A stretch of DNA of 64,000 bases from CAYJAZ01 sp964369185 (lineage in GTDB: Bacteria > Desulfobacterota > Desulfovibrionia > Desulfovibrionales > Desulfovibrionaceae), in assembly GCA_964369185.1 (NCBI GenBank), contig CAYJEN010000003.1, forward strand, positions 1-64,000, given 5' to 3'. Each line of letters begins with the position of its first letter. Within the stretch, counting starts at the first letter, position 1. A program made the translations under genes and the position numbers. The notes beneath the pieces are model-generated. The model did no database searches and was not told where the DNA came from. It saw nothing but the letters and a program-made list of their open reading frames with translations. Shown here one piece after another: positions 54,663-63,586 of the stretch.

Positions 54663-56006
54663 ATGTCGAACATTCGTATAGCTTACATTCCGGCTTGCAG
54701 AACAAATTTCCATATGGAAACAGCCGAAAAATATTTTAATGATTCTGTAAAATTTCTTAAAGAAGTTTCAGATTCAATCGTTTGTCCAACAGCTATGCTT
54801 ACCGAGCCTAGCCATGTAAAAGACTTTTTAGTGGAAGAACAAAAGAAAGGTGCTTTTGATCTTGTTATCTTCCAAAATACAACATTCACTGATAACCGCT
54901 TTGCATTAGAAGTTTTAAGTGCAACATCAGCTCCTATTGTTTTATGGGGTGTTGAAGAGCCTAAAGCTGACGGTGGACGCTTGAAACTAAACTCCCTTAC
55001 AGGTGTTTATTCAGCAGCTAACGCTTTTTGTGCAAATGGTCGTTCTTTTGAGCTTCTTTGTGGTGCTCCTTTTGATGAAGATTTCAAAGATGCTTTACTT
55101 ATCCACATTAAAGCAGCAGGTCTTGTACGTGCACTTAAAGAATTAACACTTGGTGTTATCGGTGTTGTTCCTCCTGGATTTATGATTGCTGACGTTGATC
55201 TTCCTTCATTAAAACGTGATTTAGGTGTATCAGTAGTTGCATCTGAACTTCATCAATTAATTAACGAAGCTCGCGCAATCACTGATGAAAGAGCAAAGCA
55301 ATCACTCGATAACGTGAAAAAACACGTTCCAACTTTCAGCATGAACGATGCAGAAGCTATTACCTTCGGTAAATTCAACGCTGCATTAGAAGATTATGTT
55401 GCAAGAGAAAAAGTTGGTGCAATCGCAGCTCGTTGTTGGCCTGATGTTTTCACTGAATTAGGTATTGCACCATGTACAGCTTATTCAGTAATGGCTGAAC
55501 AACTTCCTGTTGCTTGTGAAGTTGATATGACAGGTGCTATTACTATGTTCATGCTTTCAAATCTTACAGGTACACCATCTTACTTCGGTGATCCTGTTGC
55601 TATTGATAATGACATGAATGCATTAATTTTCTGGCACTGTGGACACGGTGCACCTAGCCTTGCTAACCCAGAACAAGGTCCACAAATGGGCGTACATCCT
55701 AACCGTAGACTTGCTCCTGTAATGCAATACAGCGCAAAAGCTGGTAGAGTAACAGTTGCACGTTTAGGTGTTCACCCACAATACAAAGAATTCCGCTTAG
55801 TTGTTGCTAATGGTGATGCTTTATCAGTTCCTAAATTATATGAAGGAACATCACTTGCAGTAAGAATGGATATCGGAAACGAAAACTTTGTTAAAACAAC
55901 TTGTGAAGCAGGTTGGGAATACCACTTTGCTATTACTTATGGTGATGTTTCAGCTGAAATGATCCGTACTGGTATTATGCTTGGTATTGAAGTAGAAGAG
56001 TTATAA
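54663..56006 (+). CDS. L-fucose/L-arabinose isomerase-family protein
   Basis: A cytoplasmic, metal-dependent aldose-ketose isomerase-like protein of 447 residues (FucI/AraA C-terminal fold, COG2407-like). The N-terminal half is Rossmann-like; the C-terminal half has CEVDMTGAITMFMLSNLTG, FWHCGHGAPSLA and an Asp/Glu/His set that could bind Mn2+. It is shorter than true FucI (about 590) or AraA (about 500), so the substrate is probably not fucose or arabinose. It heads a run with a PfkA-family kinase, a GH31 glycosidase and a TRAP transporter, which suggests it makes the ketose that the kinase phosphorylates. Confidence 0.8.
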   Translation: MSNIRIAYIPACRTNFHMETAEKYFNDSVKFLKEVSDSIVCPTAMLTEPSHVKDFLVEEQKKGAFDLVIFQNTTFTDNRFALEVLSATSAPIVLWGVEEPKADGGRLKLNSLTGVYSAANAFCANGRSFELLCGAPFDEDFKDALLIHIKAAGLVRALKELTLGVIGVVPPGFMIADVDLPSLKRDLGVSVVASELHQLINEARAITDERAKQSLDNVKKHVPTFSMNDAEAITFGKFNAALEDYVAREKVGAIAARCWPDVFTELGIAPCTAYSVMAEQLPVACEVDMTGAITMFMLSNLTGTPSYFGDPVAIDNDMNALIFWHCGHGAPSLANPEQGPQMGVHPNRRLAPVMQYSAKAGRVTVARLGVHPQYKEFRLVVANGDALSVPKLYEGTSLAVRMDIGNENFVKTTCEAGWEYHFAITYGDVSAEMIRTGIMLGIEVEEL

Positions 56007-56014
56007 TCTGTAGC

Positions 56015-56032
56015 GGGGGGCTACGGCTCCCC
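56015..56032 (+). other. GC-rich intercistronic hairpin
   Basis: GGGGGGC (56015-56021) pairs with GCTCCCC (56026-56032), one G-U pair, around a TACG tetraloop. It stands out in A/T-rich surroundings and is not followed by a T run. Its position, 8 bases after the isomerase stop, suggests mRNA protection or processing instead of full termination. Confidence 0.55.
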
Positions 56033-56055
56033 CTATTTGTGATAAAGGTAATAAA

Positions 56056-57225
56056 ATGCAAGAACTTAAAACTCTCGTAGTTGCGCAATCAGGTGGACCT
56101 ACACCTGTGTTCAACTCCTCGCTTGCGGGCATTGTTCGCGAAGCACAAAAGCAAGGTTTTACTCGTATTCTTGGTCTTCTCCACGGGTTAGAAGGTGCAC
56201 TTAATAGTGAATATGTTGATATGACACATCTCACTGAACAAGAATTGCATGTTTTGGAAAGAACTCCATCTGCTGCTCTTGGCGGAAGCAGATTCCCATT
56301 TTGGAATGACGAAGATTATAACCCTGTACTAGAATTTTTTATTAAAGAAAAAGTAGATGTATTTTTATTCTTGGGTGGTAATGGTACTATGGGTACTTGC
56401 CACACAATGTTACGTTTACGCCAAATGACAAAAGAGCATAATCATAGTCTTATAATCAACGGAGTTCCTAAAACTGTTGATAACGATTTATATGGTATGG
56501 AATATGCTCCTGGTTATTTATCTGCCGCAAGATATGTTGCTATGGCGACCAAGGCTCAATCTTACGACTTAAAAGCAATGCGCCGCTTTGAACAAGTGCG
56601 TGTGCTTGAAACTATGGGTAGAGCAGTAGGTTGGCTTACTGCGGCATCAATCCTTGCTAAAGAAAATGAAGGAGATGGGCCTCATCTCGTTTATATTCCT
56701 GAAGTTCAAGTTGATAAAGAAGACTTTTTACGTAGAGTTGAAGCTTGCAAAAATAAGCATGGCTACTGTGTTGTAGTTGTAGGTGAAGGAATGAAAGATA
56801 CTGATGGTAATCCAATCGGTTACGAACAATTCCGTCAAGCAAGCGCTGACCCTACAAAAGTGCATCGTCCTATCTTTATTGATGCGGCTAAATATATGGC
56901 TGATCTTGTTAAGCAAGAACTTGGTTATACAGCACGTTCTCAAAATTTAGGCATGGTTCAAAGAGCATTTTCTGAAACTGTTGCTACTAAAGATAGAGAA
57001 TTAGCAGTTCAAGCCGGTAAAGCAGCTGTTGAAGCAAGCGTAAAAGGCACAAGCGGGCGTATGATTTGGGCAGAAGGTTCTCTTCCGCTTGAAATTGTGG
57101 CCGGGCGTGAGCAATTCTTGCCTGAAGCTTACTACGATAAAGAAAATTGCCTGCCATCACAAGCATTTATTGATTGGTTATCTCCACTTGTTGGTGAAAT
57201 TCCTAGTTATTTAAAATTATTCTAG
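56056..57225 (+). CDS. PfkA-family phosphofructokinase-like sugar-phosphate kinase
   Basis: The 389-residue protein belongs to the PfkA family. Visible motifs are AQSGGPTPVFNSSL, the donor-site loop GGNGTMGT, the catalytic PKTVDNDLYG, MGRAVGWL and YIPEVQV. The Gly in GGNG is typical of ATP users, while Lys in PKTVDND occurs in PPi enzymes and in some ATP-dependent relatives, so the donor is uncertain; Asn in place of the usual Asp/Glu in GGNG is unusual. The linked isomerase and GH31 genes suggest the acceptor may be a specialised ketose or its phosphate and not only fructose-6-phosphate. AAAGGT ribosome site. Confidence 0.85.
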   Translation: MQELKTLVVAQSGGPTPVFNSSLAGIVREAQKQGFTRILGLLHGLEGALNSEYVDMTHLTEQELHVLERTPSAALGGSRFPFWNDEDYNPVLEFFIKEKVDVFLFLGGNGTMGTCHTMLRLRQMTKEHNHSLIINGVPKTVDNDLYGMEYAPGYLSAARYVAMATKAQSYDLKAMRRFEQVRVLETMGRAVGWLTAASILAKENEGDGPHLVYIPEVQVDKEDFLRRVEACKNKHGYCVVVVGEGMKDTDGNPIGYEQFRQASADPTKVHRPIFIDAAKYMADLVKQELGYTARSQNLGMVQRAFSETVATKDRELAVQAGKAAVEASVKGTSGRMIWAEGSLPLEIVAGREQFLPEAYYDKENCLPSQAFIDWLSPLVGEIPSYLKLF

Positions 57226-57293
57226 TCTCCTTTTGTTTGGTGACTGGGGTAATTTTTTTATTATAAAAAAGTAATTTATATATTGAGGTAAAT

Positions 57294-59465
57294 ATGTCAA
57301 ACGCATTCATTCCGGAACGTATTCCTAGCATGAAAGGTTTATCATTTGTTAAATCAGCAGGTAATAAAGCAGTTTTCACAACTTCAGAAGGTGAAATGAC
57401 AGTTGCTGCATATGCAAATGATGTTTTCCGTGTAACCATGGGTGATCTTACTTTACCTGATTACGGTATTGTTATCGGGCAAGAAAAAGATATTACATTA
57501 AAAGTTGAAGAAAAAGAAGAAGCATTTGTATGTTCTGCCGGTGATGCAGAATTTATCATCGGTAAAGACGTTATCACTTTTTCATTAAATAAAAATGGTA
57601 AAGAAGTTCTTCCTGTAACTGAAGATGCACACTTTGTACGTCGTCATCGTCTTCCTGGGCTTGCAAAAACCGAACAAGGTTGGTTTGTAACTCTTGGTCT
57701 ACCATTAGACGTAGCAGTTTATGGTGGTGGTGAACGTTACGGAAAATTAAACCGTCGTGGCGAATTATTCCGCATGTGGAATGAAGATGCGCTTGGTGTT
57801 AACTCTGATTGGTGCTATAAAAACGTTCCTTTCTTCTGGACTGATACTAACTGGGGTATCTTTGTAAATACACCTTCTTTAATACAATTCGGTGTTGGTT
57901 ATAGCCAATGGTCTAACCAAAGCTTATGTATCGACCTTCATGAAAATAAATTAGACCTCTTCTTCATTGCGGCTGATAGCCCAAGCCATATGTTAGAACG
58001 TTTCACATACTTAACAGGTAAAGCACCTGAAGTTCCATTATGGTCACTTGGTTGCTGGCTCTCTAAAGCATACTATAAAACACCTGCTGAAACAATGGCA
58101 GCTGCTAAAATTATGCGTGATAAACAAGTTCCTTGTGATGTTATTACTATTGATGGTAGAGCATGGCAAGATACTGATACCCGTTTCTTATTTGAATGGG
58201 ATCCTAAACGTTACGATGATCCTAAAGCTTTCTGTAACGAACTTAAAGAAATGGATTACAAAATTTGTGTATGGGAATATCCAATCGTATCAGTAAATCA
58301 TCCACGTTTTAAAGAACTTTCTGATAAAGGTTACTTCATGCGTGATGATAAAGGTGAAACCTATATCTTCCAATTCGATCCAACTCCATTCGGTGAAGTA
58401 TTAACTATGCTTCCTGATTCAGGTGTTATCGACTTTACAAATCCTGAAGCATATACTTTCTGGAAAGAAATGCACAAATCAGTATTTGAAGCCGGTGTTG
58501 ATTCTATGAAAGTTGATTTTGGTGAACAAGTTCTTCCTGATATGTTTACATATCAAGGTGATACAGGAACTCGTGTACACAACGTAAACGCTTTCTTATA
58601 CAACCTTTGCTGTTATGAAGCTGCAAGAGATTTCCACGGCGATCAAGCTTGTAACTGGACTCGTGCTGCATGGACAGGCTCACAAAGAGCTGCAATGCAC
58701 TGGGCTGGTGATACAGGTTCAACATGGGGCGGTTTAGCTGCATCTATCCTTGGTGGTCTTTCATACGGTATGTCAGGTAACCCATACTATTCACACGATA
58801 TCGGTGGATTCTATGGTGAACAACCGGATGCAGAACTCTTCGTTCGTTGGACTCAAGCAGGTGCATTATTCTCACACATGCGTTTCCACGGTATTGGACC
58901 TCGTGAACCTTGGGCATTTGGTGAAGAAGCAGAAACAATCTGTACAAACTTTGTAAAAATGCGTTATCGTTTACTTCCTTACATTCAAGATGCTGTTAAA
59001 CAAGCGGCTGAAACCGGTATGCCTGTTCAACGTTCAATGATTCTTGAATTCCCAGAAGATAAAACATTACATGCTTTCGATCAACAATATATGTTTGGTC
59101 CATCATTATTTGTAGCACCTGTTCTTGCAAAAGAAGGACGTGTATCTTACAGACTTCCACAAGGTCTTTGGTATGACTTCTGGACAGGTAAAGCAATTGA
59201 AGGTGGCGTAACAATTAATGAAAACGTTGCTCTTGACTATATCCCTGTTTATGTAAAAGCAGGAACAGTATTAAAACTTGGTCCTGTTGTACAACATACA
59301 GGCGAAATCAAGCAAAAAGTTACAGAAGCTGTAATCTACGGAGATCCACATTGCGCATCAGCTCAGTGGGATGAATTCGTACAATATAAAAACAACTGGG
59401 TTTGCTTGGCTGACTCAGTAAAACGCATTCTTCCAGAGGATGTGTCTAAGGTTATATTTGGCTAG
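57294..59465 (+). CDS. GH31 alpha-glycosidase (alpha-xylosidase/alpha-glucosidase-like), cytoplasmic
   Basis: A 723-residue glycoside hydrolase of family GH31. An N-terminal beta-sandwich (to about residue 240) precedes the TIM barrel: WSLGCWLSKAYY, VITIDGRAW, FEWDPKRYDDP, then MKVDFGE with nucleophile Asp408, HWAGDT with acid/base Asp473, and HDIGGFYG. The barrel pattern is like YicI-type alpha-xylosidases and small gut-bacterial alpha-glucosidases; the sulfoquinovosidase signature was not seen. No signal peptide, so the substrate must be imported first. It follows the kinase by 68 bases. GAGG ribosome site. Confidence 0.9.
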   Translation: MSNAFIPERIPSMKGLSFVKSAGNKAVFTTSEGEMTVAAYANDVFRVTMGDLTLPDYGIVIGQEKDITLKVEEKEEAFVCSAGDAEFIIGKDVITFSLNKNGKEVLPVTEDAHFVRRHRLPGLAKTEQGWFVTLGLPLDVAVYGGGERYGKLNRRGELFRMWNEDALGVNSDWCYKNVPFFWTDTNWGIFVNTPSLIQFGVGYSQWSNQSLCIDLHENKLDLFFIAADSPSHMLERFTYLTGKAPEVPLWSLGCWLSKAYYKTPAETMAAAKIMRDKQVPCDVITIDGRAWQDTDTRFLFEWDPKRYDDPKAFCNELKEMDYKICVWEYPIVSVNHPRFKELSDKGYFMRDDKGETYIFQFDPTPFGEVLTMLPDSGVIDFTNPEAYTFWKEMHKSVFEAGVDSMKVDFGEQVLPDMFTYQGDTGTRVHNVNAFLYNLCCYEAARDFHGDQACNWTRAAWTGSQRAAMHWAGDTGSTWGGLAASILGGLSYGMSGNPYYSHDIGGFYGEQPDAELFVRWTQAGALFSHMRFHGIGPREPWAFGEEAETICTNFVKMRYRLLPYIQDAVKQAAETGMPVQRSMILEFPEDKTLHAFDQQYMFGPSLFVAPVLAKEGRVSYRLPQGLWYDFWTGKAIEGGVTINENVALDYIPVYVKAGTVLKLGPVVQHTGEIKQKVTEAVIYGDPHCASAQWDEFVQYKNNWVCLADSVKRILPEDVSKVIFG

Positions 59466-59468
59466 AGA

Positions 59469-59674
59469 GTAAATGAGTTCTTTTGTTTTTTGGCTTTGTC
59501 AAAGTGTTTTTTTATTCGAGTCATGTATGTTTTGATACACTTCTCTCATGAAAAACCACTTTTCCTTGCCAAAAAACAAAATCTACTCATTTACCTTTTG
59601 AGTAATTCCTTTATCCTTTGACAGCGTCAAAATCCTTTTTGATTCGAGTTAAAAGGGTAAAACCTACTCATTTA
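59469..59674. repeat. Large inverted repeat and short direct repeats between GH31 and TRAP genes
   Basis: Arm 59469-59494 (GTAAATGAGT, 2 bases, TTTTGTTTTTTGGC) is complementary to 59568-59594 with one small internal mismatch, enclosing about 73 bases. CTACTCATTTA at 59583-59593 recurs at 59664-59674, and an ATTCGAG motif occurs at 59514 and 59642. TTTGAC-AGC-GTCAAA (59618-59632 region) forms another hairpin. The 308-base gap holds this structure and no gene. It may separate the metabolic genes from the transporter or act as an attenuator. Confidence 0.6.
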
Positions 59675-59773
59675 GGTGCATACTCTAGAAGGCTTATTTT
59701 AGTTTGTTCTGTGATTTTAAAAAGGTTGAAACTTACAGAATAAGCAAGGATTTTTAACATTTAAGAGGGGACG

Positions 59774-60325
59774 ATGAAAATACTTCTTACTCCACTGCAA
59801 AAGCTTATTTCATTTTTAAATAAGATTGCTCTTAATGTGGCTACCTTGATGCTTATTGCTATGCTGTCTATTGTTACTCTAAACGTTGTACTTCGATACT
59901 TTTTTGACTACAGTATTGTATGGTCAGAAGAAGCATCACGTTACTTGATGGTATGGATTACTTTCTTACTACTTCCATACGCTCATGAAAAAGGTACTTT
60001 AGTTGCTGTGGACTTCTTAGTTGCAAGATTTAGATACACTCGTATCGGTGTTATACATGCTGTTTTCTTGGAATTACTCAGTCTAATAGTTCTAATATGT
60101 GCATGTTACCAAGCATACTTCTTTATGGTGCGTGCAGGTGTTACAGAAACTCTTGCTCTACGTATACCAATGCAATATGTTACAATGATAATGCCTTATA
60201 GCTTTGCTCTTACTGTAGTAGCCTCCTTCTTATGGCTTTGTAAGTTACTTCCATGTGTTCTTGATCCTAAAAAATTGGAGCAAGAAGATGAACTGCGTAA
60301 AGCTGATTATGAACAAGGCCACTAG
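59774..60325 (+). CDS. TRAP transporter small membrane subunit (DctQ)
   Basis: The four-helix DctQ subunit of a tripartite ATP-independent periplasmic transporter, 183 residues. The family pattern is visible: VTLNVVLRYFFDYSIVWSEEASRYLMVWITFL and the C-terminal RIPMQYVTMIMPYSF. AGAGGGG ribosome site. dctM follows after 8 bases and dctP after a further 52, the usual QMP set. Confidence 0.92.
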   Translation: MKILLTPLQKLISFLNKIALNVATLMLIAMLSIVTLNVVLRYFFDYSIVWSEEASRYLMVWITFLLLPYAHEKGTLVAVDFLVARFRYTRIGVIHAVFLELLSLIVLICACYQAYFFMVRAGVTETLALRIPMQYVTMIMPYSFALTVVASFLWLCKLLPCVLDPKKLEQEDELRKADYEQGH

Positions 60326-60333
60326 GAGAAAAT

Positions 60334-61653
60334 ATGTTAAAAACTTTATTTGCCCCACTTATTGCTGCGAAAGTAGTATACTTACTCTTCTTCTTTCTTA
60401 CCATTGCTATGGGCTTGCCAATTGTTTACGTGCTTTTACTTGCACCGGGTATAGACCTTGCTATCGTAGGACAGTTTAACTTCTTCCCATTACTTACTCA
60501 ACGTTTATGGAACGGTGTTGATAGCTTTGCACTAGCAGCTCTTCCATTCTTCGTTTTAGCCGGTGAACTTATGTCAGCCGGTGGTGTTACTGTTAGAATG
60601 GTTCGCTTTGCTGAAAGCTTAATCGGTCACTTACGTGGTGGTTTGGCTCACGTTTGCGTTCTTGCATCTGTAATGCTTTCAGGTGGTTCAGGCTCAGCGG
60701 TTGCTGATGCTTCTGCGCTTGGTTCAATGCTTATTCCTGCTATGAACAAGTTGAACTACCCTAGAGGTATTTCTGCTGCTGTTATTGCATCTGCAGGTAT
60801 CTTAGCTCCAATCATTCCGCCATCTGGCTTAATGATTATGTATGCATTCGTACAAAATACTTCAATTGCGGCGATGTTTGCCGGTGGTATTGTTCCTGGC
60901 TTTATGATGGCTGGTAGTATGATGTTTATTATCTGGTTAAAAGCTCGTAAAGGCATGTTCCCAACACCTAAACCACGCTCAACCGGTGAAGAAAAAATCA
61001 AATCAGCTAAAGAAGCAATTCTTCCACTTGGAACACCTGTTATCTTAATGGGTGGTATCTTGATGGGTATTATGACACCAACCGAAGCAGCAGCTATTGC
61101 AGCAGCATATGCGCTTATTCTTGGTGTATTCTATACAAAAGAAATCAAAGGAAAAGATTTACTTCCAATTTTCAGAAGATCGGCAGCATCTTCAGCATCA
61201 ATTCTTATTCTTGTTGGTGCGGCGGTTGCATTTGCTTCTGTAGTAAGTTTACGCCAAACACCTGTTGTTCTTGGTAACTGGCTTACTGGAATCACTTCTG
61301 ATCCACTCCTTTTATTCTTCCTTATCAACTGTACATTATTGCTTGTTGGTTGTATTATGGATGCCGGCCCAACTATTCTTATTCTTGGACCAATCCTTGC
61401 GCCAACAATGCAAAAACTTGGAATCGACCCTGTACACTTCGGTGTTGTAATGGTAACAAACCTTACAATCGGTCTTATGACTCCGCCGATGGGGCTGGTG
61501 CTCTTTGTTACACAGGGTATAAGTGGGCTGAAGATGAACGAACTTGTTAAAGAAATTATGCCGTTCTTTGCCGGTGTTCTTACAGTATTGTTCTTAATCA
61601 CTTTCTTCCCACAACTTGTTCTAACACTCCCTAAAATGTGGGGACTTATGTAG
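60334..61653 (+). CDS. TRAP transporter large permease (DctM)
   Basis: The 12-TM permease subunit, 439 residues, that couples substrate entry to a Na+ gradient in characterised family members. Family segments include ALAALPFFVLAGELMS, SVMLSGGSGSAVADASALGS, PPSGLMIMYAF, MTPTEAAAIAAAYAL and NLTIGLMTPPMGLVLF. AGGAG ribosome site. Confidence 0.94.
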   Translation: MLKTLFAPLIAAKVVYLLFFFLTIAMGLPIVYVLLLAPGIDLAIVGQFNFFPLLTQRLWNGVDSFALAALPFFVLAGELMSAGGVTVRMVRFAESLIGHLRGGLAHVCVLASVMLSGGSGSAVADASALGSMLIPAMNKLNYPRGISAAVIASAGILAPIIPPSGLMIMYAFVQNTSIAAMFAGGIVPGFMMAGSMMFIIWLKARKGMFPTPKPRSTGEEKIKSAKEAILPLGTPVILMGGILMGIMTPTEAAAIAAAYALILGVFYTKEIKGKDLLPIFRRSAASSASILILVGAAVAFASVVSLRQTPVVLGNWLTGITSDPLLLFFLINCTLLLVGCIMDAGPTILILGPILAPTMQKLGIDPVHFGVVMVTNLTIGLMTPPMGLVLFVTQGISGLKMNELVKEIMPFFAGVLTVLFLITFFPQLVLTLPKMWGLM

Positions 61654-61705
61654 TTGACAAACTCAATCTTATTGAGTAGGTTATAAAAAAAATTAGGAGA
61701 TTTTT

Positions 61706-62764
61706 ATGTTTAAACGTTTTTTACTTTCAGCATTAGGCGTATGCCTTATGGCTTCATCTGCACAAGCAGCTACAGCACTAAACCTTGTGTTCCTTTCACA
61801 AGAAGGTACAGCAGAACACGAAGCTGTTAAATACTTAAAACACTATGTTGAAGCTCGTACAAACGGCGACTTAACAATCGAAGTTTTCCCAGGTGCACAA
61901 CTTTGTGGTAACGCTCCTGAATGTTTCCAAGCTTTATCAGCAGAAGTAGTTCATATCTATCCTGCAACAGCTGGTGGTATTTCAGTTGTTTACCCTGAAA
62001 TCGCAGCTTTAAACCTTCCTTACATGGTTCCTAGTGAAGTTATGGCTCAAGAATTACTTGCTGGTCCTTTTGAAAATGACCTCCGTAACGCTATTCTTGA
62101 AAACACCAACAACCAATTCCTTCTTCTTAGCTTAACTCAATCAGCTGGTTGGAGAGCATACGCTAACACCAAAAAAGAAGTAAAAACTCCTGCTGATCTT
62201 TCAGGTATGAAATTACGTACAGTTGAAGATCAAGTTCAAATGGAACAAGTAAAACTACACGGTGCATCACCTACCCCAATCCCATTCATGGAAGTTTATG
62301 ATTCACTTTCAAAAGGTGTTGTTGACGGTTCTTTAAACTCAATCACCGATATCGTTGCTGTAAAACTTCACGAAAAAGCTAAATTCTTAACTCTTGACGG
62401 CCATAACTTCATGTTCAGCGGCTGGTTCATGAGCGGAAACTTCTTCAAAAACTTATCACGCGATCATCAACTTGCACTTATCGACGGTTTCAAACTTGCT
62501 GGTAACGTAGAAAACGGCGTACAAATGGAAAAAGAACTTCCTGCATTCGCAGCATTCACAGGTGAAGGCGGTAAAATCTACATGCCTACTCCAGCTGAAA
62601 AGAAATCATTCGTAGACGCAGTTCTTCCACTTCGTAACTGGTACCTCGAAACTTTCGGCGACAAAGGTAAAGCTTTCATGACTATGGTAGACGAAAACCT
62701 TGCTGAAGCTCAAAAAGTTGTTGACGCTCGTTACGCTTCTTTCGGTAGCTACTTAAACAAATAG
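61706..62764 (+). CDS. TRAP transporter substrate-binding protein (DctP)
   Basis: The periplasmic receptor, 352 residues. The signal peptide covers residues 1-22 (SSAQA cleavage). The DctP fold shows GMKLRTVEDQ, where Arg171 matches the conserved Arg that binds an acidic group in most characterised TRAP ligands, followed by GASPTPIPFMEVYDSLSKGVVDG. The ligand is thus probably anionic, such as a sugar acid or sulfonate, but is not identified. A strong terminator follows, so it closes the locus. The permease-to-receptor gap of 52 bases has no visible terminator. Confidence 0.93.
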   Translation: MFKRFLLSALGVCLMASSAQAATALNLVFLSQEGTAEHEAVKYLKHYVEARTNGDLTIEVFPGAQLCGNAPECFQALSAEVVHIYPATAGGISVVYPEIAALNLPYMVPSEVMAQELLAGPFENDLRNAILENTNNQFLLLSLTQSAGWRAYANTKKEVKTPADLSGMKLRTVEDQVQMEQVKLHGASPTPIPFMEVYDSLSKGVVDGSLNSITDIVAVKLHEKAKFLTLDGHNFMFSGWFMSGNFFKNLSRDHQLALIDGFKLAGNVENGVQMEKELPAFAAFTGEGGKIYMPTPAEKKSFVDAVLPLRNWYLETFGDKGKAFMTMVDENLAEAQKVVDARYASFGSYLNK

Positions 62765-62837
62765 TTCTTCTTTAGCTAAAAAAATAAAGAAAAACTACTC
62801 ACAATTAGTGAGAATTTAGGTAATACTAAGTAAATTA

Positions 62838-62883
62838 AACTCTCTTTAAATTAGCATATGCAGATTTAAAGAGAGTTTTTTAC
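62838..62883 (+). terminator. Terminator of the TRAP locus
   Basis: AACTCTCTTTAAAT (62838-62851) and ATTTAAAGAGAGTT (62864-62877) form a 14-bp stem over a 12-base loop (itself containing GCATATGC), followed by T. The rest of the gap to rpmB (62884-63135) is A/T-rich with no gene seen. Confidence 0.9.
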
Positions 62884-63135
62884 GCTTTGAAGAAGAGTAT
62901 TTTCAAAAAAGCTTTATATTTTATCAAAAATAATGTTTAGTTCATTTTATTTAAATCAATTAAAGAAAGTTAATAGAAGAAATATTGCATTATTAAAGGA
63001 TAAAAACTTAAAATCAGTGTATTTTAACTTGCACTTTTTTAAAAAAAGGTGTATTCATTCTCTTCCGAAGAAAATTTCTAAGGGAACATATCTGTGATTT
63101 ACGCCCCAATGGGTGTTTACAATAGGAGGCTTATT

Positions 63136-63348
63136 ATGGCTAAACAATGCGAAGTTTGTGGAAAATTACCACAAGTAGGCAACTGGGTGAGTCACTCAAA
63201 CATCAAAACAAAAAGACGTTTTTTGCCTAATCTTCAATCTGTCCGTCATCAGTTCGCTGACGGTCAAGTGAAAACTATCAATGTTTGCACTCGTTGCATT
63301 CGTTCCGGTGCAGTAGTAAAGCCTGTTGCACGTAAAAAGGGCGAATAA
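63136..63348 (+). CDS. rpmB: 50S ribosomal protein L28
   Basis: The 70-residue L28 protein of the large ribosomal subunit. ATG 63136 follows AGGAGG at ideal spacing and gives the standard start MAKQCEVCGK; a 14-codon upstream extension of the frame has no ribosome site. The protein has two CxxC pairs (CEVC and CTRC), so it is the zinc-binding C+ form. Highly basic C-terminus (RKKGE). Monocistronic with its own terminator. Confidence 0.96.
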   Translation: MAKQCEVCGKLPQVGNWVSHSNIKTKRRFLPNLQSVRHQFADGQVKTINVCTRCIRSGAVVKPVARKKGE

Positions 63349-63370
63349 TCTTTTTCTAACAAAAGAAGAT

Positions 63371-63404
63371 AAAGAGGAGAGAGTTATATCTCTCCTTTTT
63401 ATTT
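63371..63404 (+). terminator. Terminator of rpmB
   Basis: AGGAGAGA (63375-63382) pairs with TCTCTCCT (63389-63396), extended by A-T pairs outside, with a 6-base loop and a T run, 22 bases after the stop. Confidence 0.85.
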
Positions 63405-63586
63405 TAAATTTGATGTTTTCTACTTTACGGGGAAATCTTACTTTATAAAGAAGTTTGATTTCTTTTTTTATATTTAGAACTTTTTCAAAGCAAATAAAGC
63501 TGTGAAATACGCTGTAGAAAAGTCTTTGCTTTTTTTTATACTCTTGGTTAGAGTGATAAAAAATAATATTATGGATTGAAATTATT

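Noticed and set aside
54663..62764. Calling the locus a sulfoquinovose pathway
   Set aside because: A GH31 plus TRAP and isomerase/kinase is suggestive, but the GH31 barrel is YicI/alpha-glucosidase-like without the visible sulfoquinovosidase pattern, and no sulfo-sugar aldolase, transaldolase or sulfolactaldehyde enzyme is present. Kept only as a substrate to test.
63094..63135. Earlier start for L28
   Set aside because: AGGAGG stands directly before 63136 and the family always begins MA(K/R)xC-like; the extension is not conserved.
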